Notes under the pieces: model-generated | What the model saw: the letters and a program-made list of their open reading frames with translations, nothing else | The model's database searches: none | Told to the model about the DNA's origin: nothing | Translations under genes and position numbers: made by a program | Shown here: positions 21,555-33,304 of the stretch, one piece after another | How positions within the stretch are numbered: position 1 is the first letter of the stretch | How the letters are laid out: every line of letters begins with the position of its first letter | Assembly (NCBI GenBank): GCA_009103225.1 | Contig: RHPI01001132.1 | Span: 374,328 to 438,327, forward strand | Direction: 5' to 3' | Origin: Chlorokybus atmophyticus | Lineage: Eukaryota > Streptophyta > Chlorokybophyceae > Chlorokybales > Chlorokybaceae | DNA: 64,000 bases

Positions 21555-23395
21555 CTACGATATTGTCTCCAGTGGCGGCGCTTTGAACTCTGTGTCAGGT
21601 AGCTGCACGCCGTCTCCCATGCGTGCCTTGCGCGGGTCCACGAGGAACTGGTTCTCGGCGTCCTCGCTGTGGTACACGCAGTTGACCTCGGGCGCGCGCC
21701 GAAGGTCCCCCACAAACCCGAACGTGTTCATGTTCTTCTTGCACGCGCGCACCTCCGATTTGCTCACCAGGTTGCGCTCCTCAAGCACGGACCAGTTGCT
21801 GCTCAACAGCACGCAGCCGGGTTTCACCTCCGGCTGAGACACGTACACATTGAACCTGCATGTGGCACACACACAGGCATGCATAGCATTGTCAAATATG
21901 AGTGCCACTACAACAAAGGGTTAATCATAACAGAACATTGTCAATTTGTTGGACACATCACAACAACTTACGGGTTGAATGAGACGAATAGGCGCTGATC
22001 CAGTACCATAGCAGAGCGGCCGTTGGCAAGACATATTTCCGGGTTGGGTGTCTGGACATGTGTTAGAATACTAGAATTATGACTCACTCAACAATACTGA
22101 AGCCTTATGTCAGCATACCTGTCTGTCAATGACTTCTCGTGAGGCGACGTTGTTGGGTTCAATGTTGAGGCCCGAGTCGACGGATATGCCCGCGCCGATG
22201 CCGAGCACAAACGCCCCCGCAACCCACGCCATGCTCAGCGACTTGGCACCAGGCTTCTTCTCCCGCTCCCCCCGTGCAGCCGCAGGCCTAGTATGACACA
22301 CAACAGTTGGCTGTTGTGTGTCATGACAGCGAACAGATATAATCCCGCACATGCCCGCGCATGCTGTGGGTGTGCGCAAGCACGCGTATGTGTGCGTGCG
22401 TGTTTGTTCCAATGTGTTCATGCGTGTGCATGTGCGCACAAACGGCTGTGCATGTGGGTGCGCGCTGTGTGAGTATGTGTGCGCACGTCTGTTGTATGTC
22501 ACAACACGTGCACTGTTTTGACAAATACGACCCCCACACATTTATCCAGATGTGTTGGTTCACACACTTTGCATGTATATCAAGCACGTAAGCACATAAA
22601 CAAGATTAAACACAAAGAGAACATGAAGCGAACAAAACATTGCAGCGACGTACCTATAACCAGAAGGTCTCCTCCTACGTCCCGATCCCGACCCCCCCGC
22701 CGCCCCGCCAGCAGCCTCATACTCAAAATCATCATCTTCATCGTACTCTTCTTCATCATCATACTCGTAAGCATTGCCCTGTCTTGATCTTCGAGTTGCC
22801 CTGTCATCATCGAAGCCACCCTGTGGAGGGGAATTGGGCGCGCGACGGGGGCGGGGATTCGTTTTGCGTTGGGATGAAGCACAACACTTGATTGAAGTAC
22901 GCCTCTGCTGCAGACTCGTGTTAGTCATGATAGTACTTGTGTGCTGGCTGGAGGTAACAACCCAGTTAACAAGTCGACATCACACGCATAAATGCACGTA
23001 CGCAAGCATGTAAGTTGCCAACAGAGAAGAAGCAAACAAACAAATGAACCAGTCATTGGCAAAGGCAAACATGCACAACGAAGTATGCATATGGCTCAGT
23101 GCATGTTTGATGACTGCCAACACGCAATAACACGATTGAGGACAGCATGTGTGCGATCTATTTGCAACAACGCCATGTACCATCCCCATTTTCTGCACTT
23201 GTGTGGCTAGTTGCATTGCAATGAGGTCAGATTGTGCAACACTGCCTTTGCATTGAGGCCAGGTTGGAGGTTAGCGTTGCATGTACAGGTTCAATCTTAC
23301 CTGTGCGAGCTGCTCCAACCTGGCTGGAATGCCGCATTGCCGCCTTGCCGAAAACCTGCATTTAATTGCGTTTCAGCAGCCAGAAAGCTAGCCAT
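21555..23395 (-). CDS. DUF3172 family plastid membrane protein
   Basis: Five exons on the minus strand: 23395-23301, 22947-22654, 22287-22119, 22051-21972, 21855-21555, giving 312 residues in one frame. DUF3172 proteins are shared by cyanobacteria and plastid-bearing eukaryotes; their function is unknown. The N-terminal ~65 residues are Ser/Thr/Gln/Arg-rich and almost free of acidic residues (starts MASFLAAETQLNAGF), as expected of a chloroplast transit peptide. A strongly acidic stretch follows (YDDEEEYDEDDDFEYE), then a Gly/Arg-rich linker. One membrane segment (about residues 149-168, MAWVAGAFVLGIGAGI) precedes the conserved core: NVASREVIDRQ, CLANGRSAMVLDQRLFVSFN, FNVYVSQPEVKPGCVL, NTFGFVGDL. 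I chose the ATG at 23395 because its exon joins in frame and supplies the transit peptide. An internal ATG at 22928 would give a shorter leader. It is divergent from the transporter gene. Confidence 0.92.
22293..22324. repeat. Perfect 14-bp hairpin beside a 3' splice site
   Basis: ATGACACACAACAG, loop TTGG, then CTGTTGTGTGTCAT. On the minus strand it ends 5 nt before exon 3 of the DUF3172 gene (first exon base 22287). Confidence 0.9.
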
Positions 23396-24340
23396 CAATA
23401 CGTAACAGGAGTCTCAAAAGCCACACACCAACCTGGGCAACGACGAAGACGAAGACAGCCCGGACGAGCAGCACGCAGACGGCATCAACCGCGCACTGTA
23501 CGTCGAGAAGTAAAGCGCTACCCCTCTGGCTGATGAACACAAAGCCACGGCCGCCTCCATGCCCACAACCCCTTCACCGCCGCCGCCGCTGCCGCCAAGG
23601 ACACGTCCGCCACCCTGCGTCACGCGTAGCGCCTTTGCTTCAGAACGCAACCGCGTGACACTTTGACGGCGTGACGCTGGTGTCAAGGTGCACAGCGTGC
23701 GCCATGCTGGCAAGCTGGGCGGTGTGGTGGCAGCGGCGGCGGCGGCGGTGTCATTGTAGGTGTCGGCGAAACAACCTTGGGGCAGGCCTTTTGACTTTTA
23801 GGATAGAGCTGTCAGTGCGCTTGAGAGCTTGCTCCACGCACAGATTGGGTGGCATTCTGGGTGGCACGCTGGTTGAAGGTCACTTTGACTGCCCATTCAC
23901 CTGCCTCAGTCAAGGTCTGAGCTGGTGCTGCTGCGCGTGTGTATGAAACTGTAGGAGCTATGGTGACCTCTTTTTTGTTAATGTAATCTGCATTGTGCGT
24001 GAGCGTTTGGATGCCTGCGCTGCATCGCATTCGTGTTACGCACTGATGCTGCAAAGTAGTGCTTGATGAAAGCTCTCATGCATTGTGCTCATGCTCGCTG
24101 GTGGCGGCGCTGACCGACTGCACATGCATACCAGGGAAGTTGTGATTAAACATAGAGAACCCCAACAGCAAGAAGATTGTACTCTAATACAATCTGCCGG
24201 AGCAAAAGCTACAGAGACTAAGCAAGCAGGCACCATGACGTGACGGCAAGCATCAATCTACACTTTGAGGTACAGGCTAATAAACAAGCTGCTAGCATTG
24301 ATTCAAGGATTAATAGATGAGCAATACTGTGCTTGCAGGC
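23396..24340. other. Divergent promoter region
   Basis: Separates the start of the DUF3172 gene (minus) from that of the transporter gene (plus). It contains GC-rich triplet repeats around 23570-23760. A probable 3' splice site (TGCTTGCAG at about 24338) just before the transporter ATG suggests an intron in its 5' UTR. No coding motif is seen. Confidence 0.5.
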
Positions 24341-27300
24341 ATGACCGGTGGCAGTGGGTTTGTGGGCAAGGCGAAATGGCAGCTTGCTGGGGTGATGTCG
24401 AGCGGGCTGGCGGTGGAGTGGGCGAGCGTGGCGGCGCTCATAGCCGTTTACTTCACATTCAGCATAAGCCTTATTCTCTACAACAAGTGGCTCTTCACCG
24501 AACAGCCCAAAGGGCACGGCTTCCCCTTCCCTGTTGCGGGTGTGTTGTAATGACCCACAATGCATGTCTGTGTGGTTATGTTATGTTGTGATGACGCACA
24601 CAACACTCATCTGAGCAAGTACCTTGAAACATGCAAACATGCCTCTTGTACATGATCCAAGTATAGTGTAGCGTGTTAATATCTGTACACACATTCTCTT
24701 GTGTAACCCAGCAACATACAAATTGATAAGATACTAGCACAAGTGTCACGACACGCGCCCATGCGCCCACAACACGCGCATGCATGTCTCTGTGTGCATG
24801 CTGTGTAGATGCGCGTCTAGTCACAAGTTGCTTATTGCACTGCGCACGCATGTTATAGTAGCAACAACGTCCCTTGAGCGCTTGTAGTGATGTTACCCAT
24901 TTTGGGAAGCCAGCTTTGCTCAAATGCAAGTGAGATGCCAACACTGTGTGTCTCTGGCTGTGTTGTTTTGGCAGTGACTTCCTACCACATGCTGTTGAAC
25001 TCTTGCGCAGCAGCCATATCGCTGCGCCTCCTTGGGATGGATATTCAATCAGGTTCGGCAGCTTTGGACTTGTCATGTCAGTAAAGAACAGGCGCAACAA
25101 TGCATAGCGAGTATGGTTGCTGATGACTGGTCACATTTGGGTGTGCAGCGTTGACGCCAGGCCTATGGAAGTATGTCCTGCCTGTCTCCCTACTCACTGG
25201 CTTTGATATCGCTCTTTCCAACACGGTGCGTAGTGCAGCATGTTTGCATGCACTCCTGTTCAACGTTCCCCCCCAAGGAGGCGCAGCGATATGGCTGCTG
25301 CGCAAGAGTTCAACAGCATGTGGTAGGAAGTCACTGCCAAAACAACACAGCCAGAGACACACAGTGTTGGCATCTCACTTGCATTTGAGCAAAGCTGGCT
25401 TCCCAAAATGGGTAACATCACTACAAGCGCTCAAGGGACGTTGTTGCTACTATAACATGCGTGCGCAGTGCAATAAGCAACTTGTGACTAGACGCGCATC
25501 TACACAGCATGCACACAGAGACATGCNTACATTTGCACACGAGCACGCATGCGCGCGTGCACCCCCCGCACTCACCCACCCACTCCAATGCATCACTACA
25601 AGAATCAGCGTTGCAGGCTTAATCACCTGTGTTGGACAGAGTTTTGAGTACCTGGATGCGTCTTTTGTTGAGATGTTGAAGCCCACAAGCCTGGTGTGGA
25701 TTCTTCTCCTTTCGTTTGCGCTTGGGCTGAAGCGGCCCGAAGTCCGCCTCATCACAACCGTGTGCCTAATGACATTTGGTCAATCCCTCATCTCCGCAAA
25801 CGCGGTACTGATACATTCGTGTGATGCCACTTGACTGTCGTGTCAACCTGACATAGTTAGTAGCGTTACGTGTTACCTATCATGGTCCTGCTTACAACTT
25901 GTAACATGCTGGTAAGCGGATCATATGCAACAAATTATATTGTAACAACTGTTGCATTCTCATATGTTATGTTGGTGCATGTAGCCTTATGCGAGCAATG
26001 AGTAACAATCACTGCTTGGCAGGTGACATTTGACTGGACTGGATTTACTGCGGTCATGCTGGCAGCGGTGATGGCTGCCGGGCGCTGCGTGTTGATAGAA
26101 GTGCTGCTGCACGGGCAGAAGCTGGCTCGCAAGCTGACTTCGCTTGAAACCATGGTGCTCATCATGCCTGGCGCAGCCGGTATACTCGCCTTCGCCACAT
26201 TGATACCCTACAAACGGTGCTCGGTACGCATTACATCATCACTGCACATGCATGGTTATGCAGTCTTTATTGACTTGTACTTACAGCATTATGTCCGTGT
26301 CACAGATTTGGATTGATGGGTAACTACTGCAGTACTGCAAACTAATGCTATGTTGTTTTGTCTTCGATGGCAGGAGTTTTGCCATGAGGGCTCAGCTCAG
26401 TTTTGCATCCCAGAAGAGGCTGAGAAGAACAATTTCTGCAGCGAAGCAGAGTTGTTGGTGTGGCAGCTGGCATGAATGATGTTGCGTGTCTTCTCCGCAT
26501 AGAACACTCAGTAGCCCTGATATATTGTTTGTTCGGTTGCTGTGCAGGTGCATGGTTGGGGGCACGTCAGCGCCAGTGGTGTTCTCCTGGTTGTCTCCAT
26601 TGGTGCTGCGCTGGCGTTCGCCCTCAACTTTCTGGAGTTGATGTTGATAGGTGAGCATCCACACGCGCTCATATACGCATGTGCACACGCACACACAATC
26701 ATGACATGCGCTGGTGGGTCCTGTGTTACCTCGTGAGCAGACTCCTGAAGCAATGCACTGGCTCAATGTGTCTCAACCTTAGGTAGGACGTCGGCGTTGA
26801 CGTTGGGTGTTGCTGGAGTGCTCAAGATTGTACTTGTGACACTCATCAGCGGGAGTAAGTGTTGATACTGATGGCAATCCCTTGACTTCTTGGAGGCTAC
26901 ATGACAAATGATCTGAGGTATTTGCGTGATGGTTCTGTGCTGCAGGGGTTTTCCAGGAGCGGGTCACGCTGTGGCAAGTCACAGGCTTCTTAATTGCTCT
27001 CGCCGGCTTGTTACTGTAAGTAACATCACACCATCAATTGGTTCATAGAGTCAACATGATGGTTGTGAAATGCAGTGCAGCACTCAGCACATTAACCATT
27101 TGTCATCCCTTCAGGTACCAGTACGTGCAGTATCAGGCGCGCATGTCGGATCTGCAAAAGCTGAAGGATTACGAGCTTGTGGGTGGGCATGTGTCGGACC
27201 CATTTGAGCTCATTGATGAGGCCGATGAGTCCGATGAGGAGATGGCTGCGGGCGGGGACCACAACGCATCCACAGAGGGAACATACGCGGGGTTGCGCAA

Positions 27301-27382
27301 TGGTGCAGCGGGGGATGACTTGTTGGAAAAAAGGCAGCTGATAAAGAGCTCGCCCAAGTCCGAGCATGTTGCAATAGATTGA
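24341..27382 (+). CDS. Triose-phosphate transporter family protein (drug/metabolite transporter superfamily, SLC35C2-like)
   Basis: Ten exons join in frame: 24341-24539, 24975-25052, 25149-25225, 25640-25804, 26023-26223, 26374-26457, 26548-26650, 26783-26854, 26946-27015, 27115-27382; 438 residues. About ten hydrophobic segments are visible, starting with SLILYNKWLF, the family's usual first helix. Conserved stretches include SFEYLDASFVEMLKPTS, FDWTGFTAVMLAAVMAAGR, RTSALTLGVAGVLKIVLV and TLWQVTGFLIALAGLLLY. The C-terminus is acidic and cytosolic (EADESDEEM). The family exchanges sugar phosphates or nucleotide sugars across plastid or Golgi membranes; no plastid leader is seen, so Golgi/ER is more likely. 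The substrate cannot be read from sequence. An in-frame ATG at 24317 lies before a likely splice acceptor and was not used. Intron 3 contains a reverse copy of exon 2 (see repeats). Confidence 0.9.
24782..25036 (+). repeat. Inverted duplication, arm 1 (contains transporter exon 2)
   Basis: This 255-bp stretch of intron 1 plus most of exon 2 is the exact reverse complement of 25272-25526. The arms are 235 bp apart. Confidence 0.95.
25272..25526 (-). repeat. Inverted duplication, arm 2, ending at a single N
   Basis: Reverse-complement copy of 24782-25036, lying in intron 3 of the transporter gene. I see no mismatch. It stops exactly at the unresolved base 25527, which raises suspicion of a fold-back read or gap-filling artefact. 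Confidence 0.95.
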
Positions 27383-28297
27383 TAGGTATTTTGTTGATAG
27401 GTATCTTTGTGGTTGACAACAGAGGCTTGCACGCCATTTGCGTGCAGGGGCTTGCAGCCTGTTTGTACGTTGTGCTGCGTGGTGTGCCTCTATGGATTCT
27501 TGGCGAGATGGCTTTAACTTGCGTGGGTTATTGTCAGCGTAATGTTACCATCAGCAGTATGTGAGCGCGTACTTGCCAGTGCATGTGTACAAACACTGAA
27601 GGTGCTGTACTTGGTGGACACATAGGCTCATTAGCAGTGATGCAGCCAGGTTGCCTGTATACCAAAGCATGTTTGATGAGGAAAGCTGCAGTAAGCAAAT
27701 TTGTCCAAGCTCGAAACATTTCAAACAGGTGTTTTGTTCCATTGCAGTTGGGTGTTGACCTGCTACATCCACTGCATCAATGTCGTCTCATTGCAAGCGT
27801 GCACCAACTGCCTTCATTGGAGCTAGCGTCACCTGCCGCAAGATCAGCGCTTGATTCATGATACAAAGAGGCGCAACTCAGGCCATGTGGTTTAGCTTCT
27901 TTCAGACATACCGGCAGAGTATTCTAATCTGATCTACTGAAATTTACTGATAGATCAGAAGCTGCCCCTACATCAAACTGGAAGCACTGGAGGATGGATC
28001 TCATACTGGAACAAACACACAGGAGCTAGTCAACTGCAGGCATATGTTATTGCATTGCAAAATTAACACACATGAAGAATCAGCAGCAAGCATCCAGCGC
28101 TATACTATCACTATCACCAGCTCATATGGACCCCAACTTGCAGTACCTCCCGCGCCGATGATGCACGACCAGCTGGCTCTTTGCCATCAGCCACTGTGCC
28201 AATAGAAGTGCCATCCAACATACGACTCACAAAGGCCCCGATGGCAAGCCGATCGTGCTGCATCCCAACTAAAAACACTTGTGGGCGGTGCTTACTT
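27383..28297. other. Intergenic, convergent 3' ends
   Basis: 3' flanks of the transporter gene (plus) and SEC61 alpha (minus). No gene-like frame was found. Confidence 0.6.
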
Positions 28298-30877
28298 TTA
28301 CCAACCGAACATGCCAAGTTCACTTGCACGCTCCTTGTCAAACATCTCAAAGTACTGGTAGATGATGGTCACGGCCAGGAGAATACCAGTACCGGACCCG
28401 ATGGCGCCCATGAAATCCGCCACAACAGTGAGTGCCCCGATGCACATGCCACCAAAGGCTGCGGCTGTGGGGATGTACCGGTTGAGCTCCTTCTGGAGGT
28501 TGGAGTCTCGGTGGCCCTGCATAAACATCTGCTGCTCCTTGAGCTGCTTGGCCACATCACGGGCAGATGAGCCCGACACTTCAATCCAGGTCTTGGAGAA
28601 GAGTGCACAGGCTGTGAGCATGAAGGTGAGATAGAAGAGGGCGTGGAACGGGTTCACGGCAATGTCGGTGAGACTCGTGGGTGGTGAGAGGTAGTACACC
28701 AGCCCGCCCACAGGGATGAGCTGCCCGCTCTGGGAGTAGTCAGCTTCATGCCACCTGCCGAGCAGCTGAACAAGGAAGTTGCCGCTGAAGCGCTTGTAGA
28801 GCAGCTGTGAGATGAAGTACAGGTTGGACACGAGGGCGGACTGCAGGATGATGGGCATGTTGCTCGTGTAGAAGAGCTTGATTGGGTACGAGCCCTGCTG
28901 GCCTCGTGCGCGCTTCGACCGCACAGGAAGGTCCACCCGGAAGCCTTGGAAGTAGATGACGATCAGAAACACCACCACCGTGGCCATCAAGTTGGTGATG
29001 TTCGGGAGGTTTTGCCTGTAGAATGCTTCTTTTAAGGCACGCACCTGCAGCCATGTACAGACGGTTTAGCTTCACTCGCATAATTTACACACAATGCTCT
29101 AGTCAAAGCTGACTCTGTCAGAGGCTCACCTTGTCGGTCCTTGTAATCAGCAAGTGCACCAGTGCAATTACAGCTCCCTCAAACTCAGCCCCTCTGCCAG
29201 AGTTGATAGTAGTTGGGCTAAAAGACTTCCAAATGATGTTTTCACTGCACACAACACAGGATACATAAGTCGGCTGCAAAGGGAATTGGGATGCGTGAAG
29301 CAATCCAGCTGTAATGTACATTGTGTTTCACTACACCAAGGGCAGGCAGGCCATCTGGTGCATGCACGCCCAGTAGTCCAGCCATGCAATGTCTTCTCAC
29401 ATGCATGTGCCGGCGAAGTACAATGGCATGACATGACAATCTAGCTGACTACAACACGACCAACACCTACTGGGTGCATAAAACCATAACAGCAGACGCA
29501 GTGCTGCAACCATTGATGCGATCACGCATACTGTTGACGGCTTGACATGACAACCTAGCGATCAACCACGACTACACACACATCCTGGGTGCATAATCAT
29601 CACAGCAGATGCAGTGCTGTAACACTTATGCAATCACACGAGCAGAATGACACTGTCGCCTGAGTGTTACTGGCGCATGCAGACATCACAAGCTCAATAC
29701 TAGCTCTGAATTAAGAGAAAGAAGAAATGGTGCCAGCGCGCCTTGCAACAACACATGCAGAACTCTCGATGCTGCATACCAGATGTTGGTGGCGATGAAG
29801 AGGGAGATGCCGGAGCCGAGACCGTAGCCCTTCTGCAACATCTCATCGAGACAAATGACGATGATGCCCGCAACAAACAGCTGCAGGATAATGAGGCAGG
29901 CGTTGAGGGAGCCGAGATCCCGGACATCACCGTACATGCCGGACACGACGTATGCAACGGCTTCACCAATGGTGATGAGCACGCCGAGAAGCTTCTGCGC
30001 GCCATTGAGCAGCGCCCTGTCTTCCTTCACATTGTTGTCCACCTCAATAATCTTGGAGCCCGCAAGGAGCTGCATGACCAGGCCCGACGTCACGATCGGC
30101 GTGATGCCCAGCTCCATGCATGTTCCTCGGTTTGATGCGAGGATCACGCGCAGCCAGTAGAACGGATCTGAACCCGAGGAGCTGACAATGCCATAGAGAG
30201 GCAGCTGACTGCACACCAGAAAGATGAACAGCGCGACCACTGTGTACAAAACCTTCTCCTTGAATGGCACCTGTGAAATGTGCGACAGACACACAAGATC
30301 AACAGTTGGAGGCTATTGATGGGAACATACAGCTCAATGCTACGCAAACCAAAATGCGAGGAATTAAAAGCACGCAATAATGTGTGCAAGCTCTACGTAA
30401 TATAATATGACAGCGCGCTGAGGGTCAATGTGAAACGCATGTAGCTTGGTTACTAATGGCAAAAGGCAGATTGCAGCGTTTTGCAGTCTCGTGCAGTCTC
30501 ACTCCCTTGGCACACAGAAAAGATGAGGCGGTACAGCCGACGTGCTTTTCCAAAGCCTCAACAACTATGCTGTGCTCACACTTGCACGGTGAGAGTTGCA
30601 CCGTAGACACTGTGTGTGTTTGAGTGTGTGCGCTGCTGACATACATGCGTAGCACGCGCACGTCTGAGCAAACAAGGCCCGCATGCTGCGAGAACTGTGA
30701 CGACTTGAGCAGAAACACTCAAGACACGTGCCAAACAGACCGCATGCAACCCAGTTCGCCATCATGAAAAGCTCAGTCCTGGGAAGCCTGTACCTTGCGG
30801 TCAGGAGATGAGACCTCCGGCAGGATAGCCAGGAACGGCCGCACCAAATGCAGGACGCGGAAGCCGCCGGAACTCAT
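28298..30877 (-). CDS. SEC61A: Protein transport protein Sec61 subunit alpha
   Basis: Four exons on the minus strand: 30877-30794, 30270-29780, 29244-29130, 29044-28298, giving 478 residues, close to the usual 476. Sec61 alpha is the ten-helix channel of the ER translocon, passing secretory proteins into the lumen and membrane proteins sideways into the bilayer. Visible family blocks: [17 protein letters not shown] at the N-terminus, [67 protein letters not shown], then [21 protein letters not shown] (loop 8 region, ribosome-contacting arginines), [18 protein letters not shown] and [18 protein letters not shown] near the C-terminus. The ATG at 30877 gives the family's standard start. All splice sites are GT-AG. 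It is divergent from glutamate decarboxylase, with a 2.4-kb spacer. Nothing odd is seen. Confidence 0.97.
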
Positions 30878-31295
30878 GGCGACGGCTATGAGCGATCGTA
30901 GGCCGACCGGCCAAGCCGCAGCCTCAGGCGCACAGCAACCTCCTCCGCCTACACCGCCGCCTACAGCACCGCCAACGCCGCCAACGCCAACGCCAACAGT
31001 ACCGCCTGGCGCATATCGTTAGGGTTTCTGTCTTAGCTCGATATCAACGCTTTCGACTGCGTAACAGTTTCGCGCCCGCGGCTGAATCAGCCTGAGTCAG
31101 GCCCAACGCGTCACTAACAAACAAATGTGTGATTAATCAATAGGTTGTTGCGCAGCGCGGGTCTTACGGGAACCCGGATGGTTTGGCTGTGCGCTGCCAG
31201 CCGGGTTAAGACCAGTCTCATCTCAGATTCTGTTACAGGCGCGGCCTGTGATGCAGATGTCGCGTCGGGCCTCGAAGATATCGCGTCGAGCTTGT

Positions 31296-31485
31296 CAAGG
31301 GCCTTATGCATATATGCAGATAACGAAATTGATGTATGGACAATTGTATACATATCCAGACATGAGTGCAGGCCCCCCCCAAAGCTTGCCAAGGCCCTTG
31401 AAGGGCCTGATGCAATGTATGCAAGTAACGTAATCAACGCATATACAGTTGTGTACATATTATAACATGAGTGCAAGGGGCCCAT
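31296..31485. repeat. Two diverged ~80-bp tandem units
   Basis: Both units run from a GGGCC-containing stretch through ATGCA, TAACG(A/T)AAT and GT(A/G)TACATAT to ACATGAGTGCA. They share the order of blocks but differ at many positions. Confidence 0.6.
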
Positions 31486-32542
31486 AGGGGTTGTATTAAG
31501 GCAAAAACCTTTCAATCATCTATTGCATTTCACGCAAAATAGTCTACATGTACTAGCGTGTTCATACGAGACGAAACTCACAAATTCCGCAGCGTCACGC
31601 GCTATCAAGATAGTTCTTGTACAACTCATGAGTTACATTTGCTCCCAACAGCTCTGAGTGTTATTGTTATGAGTATCGCGTTGCTCGCGGACCTCGTTAG
31701 TTTATCTTATTATATATGTATGATAATGCATGTAGCATAGACAAGTTCATGTAAACGGATCTATCATCATGAGCCAAAGTAATGTTTGCACAAACAATTA
31801 GATTTATACTACTACAAGCTACGTCTCATAATTTTGTGCAGCTTGCATGTGCAGGATTTTGTAACCTTAACCACCAAGTTGTAGCAGCAGAAGTCGATGT
31901 TTTAACATAGCTACGGCGCCGTGTTACACCTTGGAAGCACATTGTACATTAGCATGTTAGTTGTTTACGTGTCACGGTACGCGCTTGTTATAAAACTTGT
32001 CAAAATCAACCCGAATAAGTCTCCTTGTTGTAAAGCTGAGTTCGTGTCTTTTACTATACTGCTTATGTAACACGGTATTACTTATATGAATGTGAACATG
32101 AATGAACACTGCTCATACTTGGTTACCTTGTGTTGCATTCTTAAATTATAACCACATTAACTTTGGATGCCACCGATTACCGGCTTAATGAGCCATAACA
32201 ACCAGGTGATGTAATACACATACAACGGGTACGCATGAAACACGGAGTATACGGTGGTGGTAATGTGACACTTGCGTATACCATGCACACCATATATTCC
32301 ATGTAACATATACCGGCAGGGGTGTACTTGTAGCAACCCCTTCCTAGCTCCGTCAACAGTACATGATGATTATGATGTGCCTTGCCAATGGCATGTTGCC
32401 ATGCAATGCAATGTGCATTATGCACAGCTCCTCTCAGAGAAAGAGCAGCCGTGGCAGGGAAGGGAGGGGGGAAGAGAGAGCAGCACGGAAGGTGTTCTTT
32501 CTAACTTCCTCGACCACAGCGCCCGATTTGCAATCCGCTTGC

Positions 32543-32785
32543 ATGGCGCTCGACATGTGCATGTCACCTCCCACGGCAGCAGCTGCGGTGACTAGGCCAG
32601 GCTACCCGACGTTTGGCCTAGTGCTGGCATTCTCGCTCGCATGTGCATATACGTTGCTCTATATATTGTTTCAGAAAGGAGTAGAGTCCAGCTACGCCAT
32701 CAGCCGGTCGGACAGTAAGCTGCTGTGGTCTGCGCCAACAGGCGTTGCAGTCAAGCAGAACTACGCAAGCTGCCAAGCCCTTTGA
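32543..32785 (+). CDS. Hypothetical small membrane protein (80 residues)
   Basis: An open frame from an ATG at 32543 has one clear hydrophobic segment (GLVLAFSLACAYTLLYILF) followed by a polar tail. I do not recognise it. The frame stays open upstream to 32363, so the start is uncertain, and it could be a chance frame. No introns or neighbours support it. Confidence 0.25.
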   Translation: MALDMCMSPPTAAAAVTRPGYPTFGLVLAFSLACAYTLLYILFQKGVESSYAISRSDSKLLWSAPTGVAVKQNYASCQAL

Positions 32786-33304
32786 GGTTGGTGTTGCCGG
32801 ACTTCGCCTGCTGCTTCGTTCAGAGAGCTGCAATCATGCTTGTTTGAAAAGCAGTCTTGCAAGGCGTCTCTGTGTTTAAAGTTGCCTCTGAGTGAAATGC
32901 CATGCCAGCAGGCCTGGCCAGCTAGTGCCAACGTTTAGCCTGCTATTGCTGCCTATCCGTTCACTACATTCAATCTGTGGTCATCCCAAATTGCATAGAC
33001 GATGTCGCAGCCTGCGGCTGTCACAGACGGTCAGGTGCAGTAAAGCGCATGGCTAGCAGCATGCAATCTCACCAATAGCCAGTCTAATTCATCTGTTGCG
33101 CACGTCAACACTGCCCACAATTGCCCTCAGCAGCAATGGGCGCATGCTTGACAACAAGCTGTACTGCTGCAACGATTACTGATGCACTTGATTGCACAAA
33201 TAAGACACACGTGACATTGCTTGCCAGTATGCACCTTGAGTGACTGTTAGCTACAACTTCCACACACACACCCAGGTGGTGCTTCTTCCAGTGGCCAAGT
33301 TGCA

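Larger units (their letters stand above)
30878..33304. other. Spacer between divergent SEC61A and GAD; diverged tandem repeat and one small open frame
   Basis: Contains two imperfect ~80-bp repeats (31296-31375 and 31388-31485), AT-rich sequence at 31500-32200, and one small open frame listed separately. No other gene is supported. Confidence 0.5.

Noticed and set aside
23414-23713. Ser/Arg-rich minus-strand frame as first exon of the DUF3172 gene
   Set aside because: It does not join in phase with the conserved exons; the exon at 23395-23301 does and gives a better transit peptide.
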